The notes: generated by a model not told the origin, from the sequence alone. Positions 8,666-17,144 are shown, numbered from the stretch's first letter. The stretch is DNA of 64,000 bases from Pseudomonas sp. 5P_3.1_Bac2 (GCF_025465995.1 NZ_JANLNY010000028.1:248001-312000), one strand, 5' to 3'. Numbers and translations: made by a program.

Positions 8666-9292
8666 TCATACACCGTATGCCTAAAGCCCCAAGGGCGCCA
8701 CGTGCTGTGCTGCACCGGCTAGTCAAGGCGGTGCTCTGCCTTCAGTTACCCGTTTGCCGTTGGCAAGGCAGCCCAGACCATAAGCCGTTACCGGCCTAAT
8801 GATGCTTTGTATAAAATCCGAAATCGCTTTTTTGAACTTAAGTACCCTTTCACACAAGCGCTTATTGACTTGGAACTATGTCGCCAATATTCATCCAAGC
8901 CATAAATTTTAAAGATAAATTATTAGCCATATGAATATCCAACCACGGCCAAATCGGAAATAGTGTAGCTATGCAAACTGTTACGCAAGCAGATGAATAC
9001 AATTAAAAACAAACATTTATAACTGCTAAAGGGTCAACAAAGCTGATCAATTGGTTTTTATGTGCTGACAAATTAAAAACTTCTCCACAGCCACTAAAGC
9101 CTCTATCACGCACCTTTTAGAGATTTTTAAGGCCGCAAAAAATCAACGCCTTATAACAAGAATAACTATTAGAGTGAGGGTTTTGGAATAGACAGCAGAA
9201 TAATTACATAACTTCCTTATAGGCTGTTACTCCGTTCATATTCATTAATTGTTAGTTGATAATTTTGTAGGGCATGGACATTGCCAAGCAAA
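8666..9292. other. Intergenic region between the two proteases, AT-rich
   Basis: About 630 bases without a supported gene. From about 8810 to 9280 it is AT-rich (for example AATTAAAAACAAACATTTATAA near 9000, split by no coding signal), like the region upstream of copy 1. Outside the conserved leader the two upstream regions are not obviously alike. It probably holds an independent promoter for copy 2. Confidence 0.55.
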
Positions 9293-9389
9293 CCATGGCA
9301 ACTTTGCCACTGGCCTAATCAGGTCAAAATCTCAGTTGCTCACGAAGCAACTGTATTGAACTTAGTACTCGCGTAATGAGGATATGGAT
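9293..9389 (+). promoter_or_regulatory. Conserved leader of protease gene 2, with hairpin
   Basis: Counterpart of 7123-7221. The hairpin here is CAGTTGCT / AGCAACTG (9333-9353), a perfect 8-bp stem with loop CACGA. It ends 36 bases before the ATG at 9390, against 37 bases in copy 1. The stem sequence differs almost completely from copy 1, yet base pairing, loop (CACRA) and spacing are kept. That suggests the RNA structure itself is selected. The ribosome binding site region ATGAGGATATGGAT contains two GGA motifs. Confidence 0.55.
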
Positions 9390-10799
9390 ATGCCTACTAA
9401 CGCTCTTGCACTTAAAGATTCGAGCGATGCCTATAAACAAGTCACCAACTTTCTTGATCTCTATGCCCGTGACAGCCAGTCACTGATCAATGGCAAACCT
9501 TCCTACGATATCGACGCCGCTGCGCAGCAGATCACCCGCAGTCACATATCCTGGACATCCGACTCATCCGGGGTCGCCAACATCAGCTACTACTTCCTCA
9601 CCGCGCCGACCCAGCTCTTCAATAGCGAGGACTTGGGCAGGTTTACAGCACTAAATACTCAGCAAAAAGCACAAACCCTGCTGTCTTTGCAGTCATGGGA
9701 AGATGTGGCAAATGTCCACTTTACCCAGGCCTCATCGGCGCGCACGGCTGACATCACCTACGGCGTTTACAGTAAGAATGACGGCACTGGCGCCTTCGCT
9801 GCGACTTCTACGTATTCCAATGGCGATATTGCCAAGTCGGAAATCTGGATCCGCGACTACTCCGCCAACGTCTCGCCCGATACCGGCAACTACGGCCGCC
9901 AGACCATCACCCATGAAACGGGTCATGCCTTAGGCTTAAGTCACCCCGGTGATTACAACGCCGGTCAAGGTGTGCCGACCTATAACGATGCCAGCTACGC
10001 CCAAGATACCCGCGGTTATTCGCTGATGAGTTACTGGGAAGAGACCTACACCAGCCAGGACTTCAAAGGCGCCTTTGCGTCGGCGCCGTTGGTAGACGAT
10101 ATCGCTGCGGTGCAACTGCTCTACGGCGCCAACACCAGCACCCGCGCTGGCGACACGGTGTATGGCTTTAACTCCAACACCGAGCGCGACTTCTACACAG
10201 CCACCTCAGCCAACAGCAAACTGGTGTTTGCCGTGTGGGACGGCGGCGGTAACGACACCTTGGACTTCTCCGGCTTCAGCCAGGCGCAAAAGATCGACCT
10301 GCACCAAGGCGGCTTCTCCGATGTCGGCGGCTTGATTGGCAACGTCTCCATAGCCAAGGGCGCCAACATTGAGAATGCCATTGGCGGCTCAGGCAATGAC
10401 CTGATTATTGGTAACGACCTGGCCAACCTGTTGCGCGGCGGTGCCGGTAACGACATCATCTATGGAGGTCTGGGCGCCGATCAGTTAAGTGGTGGCAGCG
10501 GCCGTGACACATTCGTGTATGGCTCCATCAACGACTCGAAAGCCAGTGCAGCCGATCGAATTCTCGACTTCACCAGTGGCCAGGACAAAATTGACCTGAC
10601 CGGTATCGATGCCTTCGTCAACGGTGGTTTGCAGTTGAGCTACGTCGACGCCTTCAGTGGCACCGCAGGCCAAGCCATCTTGGCTTACGACGCGGCCAGC
10701 AATGCCGGCAAGTTGTCGATCGACTTCAGCGGTAACTCGCAGGCTGACTTCGCCATCAATTTGATCGGCCAAGCCACTCAGGCCGACATTATCGCTTAA
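9390..10799 (+). CDS. aprA: Serralysin-type secreted zinc metalloprotease, copy 2
   Basis: A 469-residue paralogue of the preceding protease with the same layout: zinc motif at residues 175-185, Met-turn LMSYW, RTX calcium repeats (GGSGNDLIIG, GGAGNDIIYGG, GADQLSGGSG), and C-terminus DIIA for type I export. The zinc motif reads HETGHALGLSH. The residue after the catalytic Glu is Thr where serralysins, including copy 1, have Ile; all metal ligands are intact. An ATG two codons earlier (9384) is possible, but 9390 matches copy 1. The inhibitor gene follows immediately, as in the apr loci of other pseudomonads. Confidence 0.95.
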   Translation: MPTNALALKDSSDAYKQVTNFLDLYARDSQSLINGKPSYDIDAAAQQITRSHISWTSDSSGVANISYYFLTAPTQLFNSEDLGRFTALNTQQKAQTLLSLQSWEDVANVHFTQASSARTADITYGVYSKNDGTGAFAATSTYSNGDIAKSEIWIRDYSANVSPDTGNYGRQTITHETGHALGLSHPGDYNAGQGVPTYNDASYAQDTRGYSLMSYWEETYTSQDFKGAFASAPLVDDIAAVQLLYGANTSTRAGDTVYGFNSNTERDFYTATSANSKLVFAVWDGGGNDTLDFSGFSQAQKIDLHQGGFSDVGGLIGNVSIAKGANIENAIGGSGNDLIIGNDLANLLRGGAGNDIIYGGLGADQLSGGSGRDTFVYGSINDSKASAADRILDFTSGQDKIDLTGIDAFVNGGLQLSYVDAFSGTAGQAILAYDAASNAGKLSIDFSGNSQADFAINLIGQATQADIIA

Positions 10800-10807
10800 G
10801 CTCAAGG

Positions 10808-10834
10808 GCACCCTAAGCCATTGGCTTAGGGTGC
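10808..10834 (+). terminator. Hairpin between protease 2 and the inhibitor gene
   Basis: A 12-bp perfect stem (GCACCCTAAGCC / GGCTTAGGGTGC) with a 3-base loop lies 8 bases after the protease stop and 32 bases before the inhibitor start. Only a short T-poor tail follows, so it may attenuate rather than stop transcription. That would set inhibitor levels below protease levels. Confidence 0.55.
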
Positions 10835-10866
10835 TTCAGTCCGTCATCATCCAAGGGAATCTGTCG

Positions 10867-11268
10867 ATGTCAGCAAACGCGAAGCGTTGCCGGATGCTCT
10901 TCTTGCTCAGCGCACTACTCAGCACAGGTAACAGTATGGCCAGTAGTTTGGTTCTTCAAAGCGCTGCCGATCTCGCCGGGTCGTGGACTCTGCAACAAGA
11001 CGCAGCCGCCGAAAGCTGTCAATTACAGCTGCTTGCCGACACAGTCGAAGCAGCCGATGGCTACGCCCTAAAGGGCGATACCACTTGCGTTAATCAATGG
11101 TTGGCCGATGAACTTAAGGCCTGGCGACCCACCCCGGCCGGCATCGCTTTACTCAAGGCCGACGGTTTAACCCTGGTGCTACTCGGCCGCCAAAGCAGCG
11201 GCGAGTATCAGGGGCACAAGCAGGGTGGAGCCAAGTTAGTGCTGCGCCGCAGCAGCGCAACACACTAA
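10867..11268 (+). CDS. aprI: Periplasmic serralysin inhibitor (Inh/AprI family)
   Basis: A 133-residue precursor with an N-terminal signal peptide (basic MSANAKRCR, hydrophobic MLFLLSALLSTG, predicted cut after MASS or nearby). The mature part matches the AprI/Inh beta-barrel inhibitor: an N-terminal SSLVLQSAADLAGSWTLQQD segment, whose first residues enter the protease active-site cleft in known structures; two cysteines (ESCQL and TTCVN) that form the family's disulfide; and RPTPAGIALLKADGLTLVLLGRQ. It protects the periplasm from protease that fails to leave the cell. The ATG at 10867 has AAGGGA 8 bases upstream; the longer frame from a GTG at 10831 runs through the hairpin and is unlikely. 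Confidence 0.93.
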   Translation: MSANAKRCRMLFLLSALLSTGNSMASSLVLQSAADLAGSWTLQQDAAAESCQLQLLADTVEAADGYALKGDTTCVNQWLADELKAWRPTPAGIALLKADGLTLVLLGRQSSGEYQGHKQGGAKLVLRRSSATH

Positions 11269-11320
11269 GCCAAGCGGCTCAATCCACCAGCCGTTTAGGC
11301 GAGTTGGCAGCAGTTAACCA

Positions 11321-11344
11321 AGCGGCCCCTGTAGCCGGGCCGCT
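11321..11344. terminator. Hairpin between the convergent aprI and hypothetical genes
   Basis: AGCGGCCC pairs perfectly with GGGCCGCT around an 8-base loop, between two converging genes, so it may end both transcripts. The T-tract is short (TTTACC on the plus side). Confidence 0.5.
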
Positions 11345-11362
11345 TTACCTGTTAGATACGCC

Positions 11363-12109
11363 TTAGATATCCAACTGCATCCACTGATTACTCAGGGCGC
11401 GCGTGTGGCGCTGCACAGTGGTCGGTGCAAAGGGCCGGCCGGAGGCGCTCTGCAGGGTGTTGCTCTGGCTGTTGAGGTCAACCAGCGCGGCCTTGAGGTA
11501 ATCCCAGCGGGTTTTCAGCTTGCCCACCTGTGGATTGTTTTTGCCATCCAGCTGCGCCATGTAGGCATCAATCGCTGGCACGATTTCGCGCTCATCTTGG
11601 CCGACATAGGCATCGGGCTCTTCGCGGGCAATCTCGAAGTTACCGAAATAAGCACGGCTCAAATACTGCGTGGACAGGTATTCCAGCTTGGCCACAGACT
11701 CCTGGTCGTCACTCTCACCAAGCTTGCGTGCGGCATTTAGCACCTCTAACAGGGCGCGGCTCAGCTCCTCGGGATAGCGCCACGGCATGTCTTCTTCTTT
11801 CGGGCCAAACGCGACGCCCTGACGAATTTTGCTCACGAGGTCTTGGTGGGCTTTGTTCAGTTCCGCGCTGGGCTGGGGCAGGGCGCTGATGGCGGCAGAG
11901 AGGCTCTGCAGATCGGCCTCTAAGGTCTCCAGATGCTTGCTCTGAAAGCCTTCGCCGCGCAACAACATCAGACTGCTGGTGACCCGGCTGGCTTGCACCT
12001 GGACCAGTTCCGCCGGCGTGATGGCGTGGGCTGCAGCGAACGGCAACAGGCTGAGGATTAGGGTAAAAACAGCCAGCAGAGGGCTGCGCAACTTCACTGT
12101 AGTTCGCAT
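11363..12109 (-). CDS. Hypothetical exported protein, 248 aa
   Basis: I do not recognise a characterised family. The N-terminus is a clear Sec signal peptide (basic MRTTVKLR, then a hydrophobic stretch ending AAAHA). No lipobox cysteine is present, so a soluble periplasmic protein is likely. The rest is helical and charged, with no cysteines and no repeat. It lies alone between aprI and the molybdate genes, with about 170 bases to modC, so it could be either an independent gene or the last gene of the mod transcript. Codon use resembles the core genome. Confidence 0.8.
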   Translation of the reverse strand: MRTTVKLRSPLLAVFTLILSLLPFAAAHAITPAELVQVQASRVTSSLMLLRGEGFQSKHLETLEADLQSLSAAISALPQPSAELNKAHQDLVSKIRQGVAFGPKEEDMPWRYPEELSRALLEVLNAARKLGESDDQESVAKLEYLSTQYLSRAYFGNFEIAREEPDAYVGQDEREIVPAIDAYMAQLDGKNNPQVGKLKTRWDYLKAALVDLNSQSNTLQSASGRPFAPTTVQRHTRALSNQWMQLDI

Positions 12110-12280
12110 GGGGACGCGCTCCTTATTATTGTTTTGAGCTACTCGGCCTAATCTTAGCCGGCCTATACGGTACTAGAGTACTGCTTGAAGCAGCCAGTTA
12201 AAGCAGCCCAAAGAGTGATTTTCCCTTGCAGATGCTGCTTTTTGTCGGAAAGTTTGACAAACCTCGGGCAGGCAAAGGCC

Positions 12281-13420
12281 CTAAGCCGTGGTTAACAGTG
12301 ACACGGCCTTAACCTGGGCCCATAGCTGTTGCCCAGGCTGAATCCCCAAGCGCACATAAGAGTAACGGGTGATGCGCGCCAGCAACTGCTCGCCACCGAC
12401 CTGCAAGCGCAGCAGCACATGGGCCTGCTGCTGATCGCCAGACGCCGTCAGCACCTGCGCCGCCAGCACGTTAAGCACGCTGCTGTGCTGCGCCGGTTGC
12501 AGACTCAGGCTGACATCGCGGGCTTTGATCTTCACCCGCACCCCCTTGCCGCTGGGCAGCGGCGCATGGGGCAACAACAGCACATCAGCACTGTCCGGCA
12601 GCTGGATGCGCAGCAAGGCGAACTCCGCGTCGTAGCCACAGACCAGGCCATCAATCACCGCTTCAGCGTCGTCTTGCTGAATAAAGGGCAAGTCCGCGCG
12701 CAACAGGGTTTGTTTCAGCGGGCCGCTGGCAACAGCGCGGCCATCTTGCAGCAGCACCAGATGATCGGCCAGGCGCGCCACCTCATCTGGCGAGTGGCTG
12801 ACGTACACCAGCGGTATCTCCAGCTCCCGGTGCAAACGCTCCAGATAGGGCAGCAGCTCCTGCTTGCGCTTAAGATCCAGCGCCGCCAGCGGTTCATCCA
12901 GCAGCAACAGTCGTGGACTGCTTAGCAGCGCCCGGGCGATGGCGACACGCTGACGCTCACCGCCGGAGAGCTTGGCCGGCAGGCGGGCAAGCAAATGCTC
13001 GATACCGAGCAACTCCACAGCCTGCTGCCAAGCGATCTGGCGCTGCGCCGGGGCGATGCGCTTAAGCGCAAACTCGAGATTGCCGCGCACGCTTAAATGG
13101 GCAAACAGGTTGGCGTCCTGAAACACATAACCCACAGCGCGGCGGTGCGCCGGGACGAACAAGCCTTGCGCACTGTCTTGCCACAGCTCGCCATTGACCC
13201 GCAGATAACCTTGCTGCGGCTTATCCAGCCCAGCCAGGCAGCGCAGGCAGCTGGTTTTGCCGGCGCCGGAATCGCCGAACAGCGCACTGACGCCACGCCC
13301 CGGCAGTTGCAGGTCGACATCCAAATTGAACTCGCCCTGACGCAACTTAAAGCGCGCCTCGATGGTACTGACAGGCCCGTTCTCGACCCGCACAGGCCGG
13401 CGCGGCAATGGCCAGATCAT
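12281..13420 (-). CDS. modC: Molybdate ABC transporter, ATP-binding subunit
   Basis: A 379-residue ATPase that powers molybdate import. In order: Walker A (FGDSGAGKTS), ABC signature (LSGGERQRVAIARAL), Walker B (LLLLDEPLAALD), the switch histidine (YVSHSPDEV), and a C-terminal Mop/TOBE domain (about 305-375) that binds oxyanion and is typical of ModC. The ATG at 13420 overlaps the modB stop in an ATGA, which indicates translational coupling. The longer frame reaching 13504 would run deep into modB and is not used. The first about 15 residues before STIEARF are unusual for ModC and may mean that initiation occurs slightly downstream. Confidence 0.93.
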   Translation of the reverse strand: MIWPLPRRPVRVENGPVSTIEARFKLRQGEFNLDVDLQLPGRGVSALFGDSGAGKTSCLRCLAGLDKPQQGYLRVNGELWQDSAQGLFVPAHRRAVGYVFQDANLFAHLSVRGNLEFALKRIAPAQRQIAWQQAVELLGIEHLLARLPAKLSGGERQRVAIARALLSSPRLLLLDEPLAALDLKRKQELLPYLERLHRELEIPLVYVSHSPDEVARLADHLVLLQDGRAVASGPLKQTLLRADLPFIQQDDAEAVIDGLVCGYDAEFALLRIQLPDSADVLLLPHAPLPSGKGVRVKIKARDVSLSLQPAQHSSVLNVLAAQVLTASGDQQQAHVLLRLQVGGEQLLARITRYSYVRLGIQPGQQLWAQVKAVSLLTTA

Positions 13421-14097
13421 CGCCACACCTGCTGACGTCCACGGCTGGCGTAGAGCGCCAGCAGAATCAGTAACGAGAACAGCAACATGCCAGCCGCCAG
13501 CCAATGGGCCTGGGCATATTCCATGGCCTCGACATGGTTGTAGATCTGCAGTGAGGCGACCTGAGTCTTGCCGGGGATATTGCCGCCGAGCATCAGCACC
13601 ACGCCAAACTCACCCAAGGTATGGGCAAAGCCCAGGATGCTCGCGGTGATAAAGCCGGGCTTGGCCAGCGGCACAACCACCGTGAAAAAACTATCCACAG
13701 GCCCCGCACGCAGAGTGGCGGCAGCCTCCAAAGGGGCGTGGCCGATGGCGCTAAAGGCGTTGTGCAGGGGCTGCACGACAAAGGGCAGGGAATAAACCAC
13801 CGAGCCCAACACCAAGCCGGCAAAGCTAAAGGTTAAAGGCGCCAGGCCCAGGCTGTGGATAAGTTGGCCGAGCCAACCCTGGGGGCTAAAACTCAGCAGC
13901 AGGTAAAAGCCAATCACCGTCGGCGGCAACACCAACGGCAGCGCCACCACCGCGCCAATCAGCACGCGCCAGCGTGACTGCGACTGGCTAAGCCACCAGG
14001 CGATGGGCGTGCCGATCAGCAGCAACAGCACAGTGGTGACGGTGGCGAGCTTAAGGCTCAGGACTATTGCGGCAATATCGGCACTGCTAAGGGGCAT
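13417..14097 (-). CDS. modB: Molybdate ABC transporter, permease subunit
   Basis: A 226-residue inner-membrane permease with about five hydrophobic helices. The EAA-loop region that docks the ATPase is visible (APLEAAATLRAGPVDSFFTVVVPLAKPG), and FAHTLGEFGVVLMLGGNIPGKT is the ModB signature. The start is the internal ATG giving MPLSSADIAAIVLSLKL, which fits the family; the upstream extension has no membrane character. It lies between modA and modC, overlapping modC by 4 bases. Confidence 0.94.
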   Translation of the reverse strand: MPLSSADIAAIVLSLKLATVTTVLLLLIGTPIAWWLSQSQSRWRVLIGAVVALPLVLPPTVIGFYLLLSFSPQGWLGQLIHSLGLAPLTFSFAGLVLGSVVYSLPFVVQPLHNAFSAIGHAPLEAAATLRAGPVDSFFTVVVPLAKPGFITASILGFAHTLGEFGVVLMLGGNIPGKTQVASLQIYNHVEAMEYAQAHWLAAGMLLFSLLILLALYASRGRQQVWR

Positions 14098-14192
14098 CCC
14101 TGCGCTCTCTAGCTGGGGGTGGATTGAACACTCTGGGTACAGGCTGCAAACGCAGGCCACAGTCTCCAAGCATGGCGCCGCACAGGGGCGAC

Positions 14193-14951
14193 TTAAGGCA
14201 GTTGGTAGCCATAGGCGCTGATAATCTGCTGCGCTTGCGGGCCACGCAAATAGGCAAAGAAGGCTTGCGCGGCCGGATTGCCTTCAGCCTTTTTCAGCAG
14301 CAGCACATCCTGTTTGATCGGCTCATGCAGCGCCTGCGGCACCTCCCAAGCCGAGCCTTCAGTCAACTTGCCGCCCTTATAAACCTGCGACAACGCGACA
14401 AAACCCAGCTCGGCGCTGCCGCTGGAGACAAACTGCAAGGTCTGGCTGATGCTCTGACCTTCGACCAACTTAGGCTGCACCGCGTTGCTCAAGCCGAGCT
14501 TCTGCAACACCTGAATCGCCGCCAGACCATAGGGCGCGGCTTTGGCGTTGGCTACCGCGAGGTGCAGGAACTGGTTGGCTTTGAGCACCGCATCAGTGCC
14601 ATCTAACAGCTTAGGGTCCGCCGACCACAGCACCAGCTTGCCGATGGCATAGGTGTATTGACCGTCTTTGGCTGCCAAGCCTTCGCTGGCCAATTTGCTC
14701 GGCGTGCTGCTGTCGGCGCTGAGCAGCAACTCAAACGGCGCACCATGGCTGATCTGTGCATACAGCTGCCCGGTCGCGCCAAAAGCCGGCACCACATGGT
14801 GGCCCGTGTCCTTGGCAAATTGTGCGGCAATCTCCTGTAACGGCGCGGTGAAGTTGGCGGCTACCGCCACCTGGACCTCGGCAGCCTGCGCCGACAGGGC
14901 CGTCATGACAGTGCTAAGGCTGAACAGGCTAAAGGCAAACAACGGCTTCAT
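14193..14951 (-). CDS. modA: Molybdate-binding periplasmic protein
   Basis: A 252-residue precursor: signal peptide MKPLFAFSLFSLSTVMTALSAQA, then the mature binding protein starting EVQVAVAANFTAPLQEIA. Typical ModA ligand segments are visible: AANFT near the start, FGATGQLYAQI, and a later YAIGKLVLWS. It captures molybdate or tungstate in the periplasm and delivers it to ModB. It is the first gene of modABC, with a ModE-type operator 45-68 bases upstream of its ATG. Confidence 0.95.
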   Translation of the reverse strand: MKPLFAFSLFSLSTVMTALSAQAAEVQVAVAANFTAPLQEIAAQFAKDTGHHVVPAFGATGQLYAQISHGAPFELLLSADSSTPSKLASEGLAAKDGQYTYAIGKLVLWSADPKLLDGTDAVLKANQFLHLAVANAKAAPYGLAAIQVLQKLGLSNAVQPKLVEGQSISQTLQFVSSGSAELGFVALSQVYKGGKLTEGSAWEVPQALHEPIKQDVLLLKKAEGNPAAQAFFAYLRGPQAQQIISAYGYQLP

Positions 14952-14995
14952 CGTATCGCTCCAGAGAAGTAGGTAGGCCACCGGTGACCACTTAG

Positions 14996-15019
14996 CGTTA
15001 TATACCGAAGGATATAACG
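14996..15019 (-). promoter_or_regulatory. ModE operator upstream of modABC
   Basis: CGTTATAT-N8-ATATAACG is a perfect inverted repeat with the same half-site and spacer length as the ModE box of the E. coli modA promoter. It is the expected site at which the molybdate-loaded repressor ModE shuts off modABC. No modE gene lies in this window. Confidence 0.88.
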
Positions 15020-15106
15020 GAAAGCCCACTCCAGCTGCAAGCAAGACCTGTCACTAGATGGATAAATAAACGCGGGCAGAGCGCCACCTGCCCGCCTAGA
15101 CAGGCT

Positions 15107-15931
15107 TTAGCTGGCCGCTAACAAACGCCGCAGCTCAGCCAAAACCCCTTGGCTGGAGGGCCGCACGCCACGCCAGACGAAAAACGCTTCGGCGGCTTGC
15201 TCAACCAGCATACCCAGGCCGTCCAAGGTACGCGCCGCGCCATGTGCACTGGCCCAGCGGTTAAAGGCGGTGGGCTCTTTGCCGTACATCATGTCGTAGC
15301 ACAGCGTATGTCCGGCCTGAATCAGGCTCGGCGCAATCGGCGGCAGCTCACCGGCGAGGCTGGCAGAGGTGCCATTGATGATGATATCCACCGGCGCATC
15401 GATCCAATCAAAACCGCTGGCCACCACCGGGCCTAAATCGGCGAATGCCTGGGCCAGTTGCTCGGCCTTGGCCACCGTGCGGTTAGCAATCACTACACAG
15501 GCCGGCTGCTCGGCCAGCAGCGGTTCCAGCACACCACGCACGGCGCCACCGGCACCGAGCAAGAGCAGCCGCTTGCTTTGCAGGCTGAGCCCGGCATTCA
15601 CCGTCAAATCGCGCACCAAGCCGGCGCCATCGGTGTTATCACCCAGCAGGCGGCCGTCGTCCTGCTTGACCAGCGTGTTCACCGCGCCAGCGCGCTGTGC
15701 CCGTGCGCTCAGGCTATCGACCATGGCGAAAGCTTGCTCTTTAAACGGCACGGTGACGTTAGCGCCACGGCCTTCGCGAAAGAACTCGCGGGCAAAGCCG
15801 GTGAAGTCATCCAACGGCGCCAGCAACGCCTCGTAGCTCAGTTGCTGGGCGGTTTGCTCAGCAAACAGGCGGTGAATCAGCGGCGATTTGCTGTGGCCAA
15901 TGGGGTTACCAAAAACGGCGTAGCGATCCAT
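15107..15931 (-). CDS. aroE: Shikimate dehydrogenase
   Basis: A 274-residue NADPH-dependent enzyme that reduces 3-dehydroshikimate to shikimate in aromatic amino acid synthesis. The substrate-binding N-terminal motif is NPIGHSKSP at about 8-16, the catalytic Lys lies in NVTVPFKEQ, then NTDGAG, and the NADP-binding loop GAGGAVRGV (about 126-134) is followed by ANRTVAKAEQ. Length is normal. It lies downstream of hemF in the same direction, separated by about 200 bases, so it may have its own promoter. Confidence 0.97.
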   Translation of the reverse strand: MDRYAVFGNPIGHSKSPLIHRLFAEQTAQQLSYEALLAPLDDFTGFAREFFREGRGANVTVPFKEQAFAMVDSLSARAQRAGAVNTLVKQDDGRLLGDNTDGAGLVRDLTVNAGLSLQSKRLLLLGAGGAVRGVLEPLLAEQPACVVIANRTVAKAEQLAQAFADLGPVVASGFDWIDAPVDIIINGTSASLAGELPPIAPSLIQAGHTLCYDMMYGKEPTAFNRWASAHGAARTLDGLGMLVEQAAEAFFVWRGVRPSSQGVLAELRRLLAAS

Positions 15932-16129
15932 AAATAATCCTTAAGCTCGGCCGGCACTGGGCCTGAGCGCAGATCAGTCGGGGCCATAGTGGCTGAACAG
16001 GGTGCCGCGAGTTTACGGGCGCACCGGCAGTACCGCGAAGGGATTTTTAGCCGCGCCTGCGCAAGCGGCGCCACCTCCATGCAAGAGTGAGGAGAGCTGC
16101 GTCACTGAGCGCAGCCCCTCAAGCAGACG

Positions 16130-17047
16130 CTAGCCCTGTAGCTTGAGCCAGTCGCGATCTTGCAGGTAATAGTCGGTCAGCTCGGCCTCAACACTGCCGG
16201 GCTCAGCCTTCCAGTCATATCCCCAACGCACATGGGGCGGCAGCGACATCAGGATCGACTCGGTGCGGCCACCGGATTGCAGGCCAAACAGCGTTCCCCG
16301 GTCGAACACCAGGTTGAACTCCACATAGCGACCGCGGCGGAAGGCCTGGAACTCGCGCTCATGCTCGCCAAACGGGGTGGCTTTACGGCGCTGCACGATG
16401 GGCAGGTAAGCGGCCAGGTAGGCATCACCGATGGCGCGCATGAAGGCGAAGCTAGTGTCGAAGTCCCACTGGTTCAGATCATCGAAGAACAACCCGCCAA
16501 TGCCGCGCGGCTCGCCACGGTGCTTAAGGTGGAAGTAACGGTCGCACCAGGCTTTGAATTTCGGATACACCTCAGCGCCAAACGGCGCGCAGGCATCGAA
16601 GGCCACCTGGTGCCAGTGCACGCAGTCTTCTTCGTTGGCGTAGTAGGGCGTCAGATCAAAGCCGCCACCGAACCACCACACCGACTCTTCGCCTTCTTTA
16701 TCGGCACTGAAGAAGCGCACGTTGGCGTGGGAGGTGGGCACGTAAGGGTTTTCCGGATGGATCACCAGCGACACGCCGAGGGCTTCAAAGCCACGCCCGG
16801 CCAATTCAGGGCGATGGGCGCTGGCCGATGGCGGCAGGCTGTCGCCAAACACGTGGGAGAAATTCACCCCGCCTTTTTCGATCAGCGCGCCATTTTCAAT
16901 CACTCGGGTACGACCACCGCCGCCCGCTGGACGCTGCCAGGCATCCTGAAAAAACTCGGCAGCGCCATCTTCGGCTTGCAGGGCGTTGCAGATTCGATCT
17001 TGCAGGTCGAGCAGATAGGCTTTAACAGCCTCAGTACGATTACTCAC
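16130..17047 (-). CDS. hemF: Oxygen-dependent coproporphyrinogen III oxidase
   Basis: A 305-residue cytosolic enzyme that decarboxylates coproporphyrinogen III to protoporphyrinogen IX using oxygen (heme synthesis). Signature segments are GGRTRVIENGALIEKGGVNFS near the N-terminus, WWFGGGFDLTPYY in the middle, and EPRGIGGLFFDD and RRGRYVEFNLVFDRGT later. Length matches the family. It is divergent from qor, and the shared upstream region carries an Anr/Dnr-type box (17145-17158), consistent with known Anr control of hemF in P. aeruginosa. Confidence 0.97.
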   Translation of the reverse strand: MSNRTEAVKAYLLDLQDRICNALQAEDGAAEFFQDAWQRPAGGGGRTRVIENGALIEKGGVNFSHVFGDSLPPSASAHRPELAGRGFEALGVSLVIHPENPYVPTSHANVRFFSADKEGEESVWWFGGGFDLTPYYANEEDCVHWHQVAFDACAPFGAEVYPKFKAWCDRYFHLKHRGEPRGIGGLFFDDLNQWDFDTSFAFMRAIGDAYLAAYLPIVQRRKATPFGEHEREFQAFRRGRYVEFNLVFDRGTLFGLQSGGRTESILMSLPPHVRWGYDWKAEPGSVEAELTDYYLQDRDWLKLQG

Positions 17048-17144
17048 GGTGGCACCTTAGAAACGGGTAAAGGCCTCAGCAGCATAGCCAGCTGAGCGGC
17101 ACAAACGCCGGCAAGCATAACATTGGCTACCCCCCAGCCGCAGT

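Noticed and set aside
15877..16080. 67-codon minus-strand frame between hemF and aroE
   Set aside because: It overlaps the aroE 5' end out of frame and has no family resemblance.
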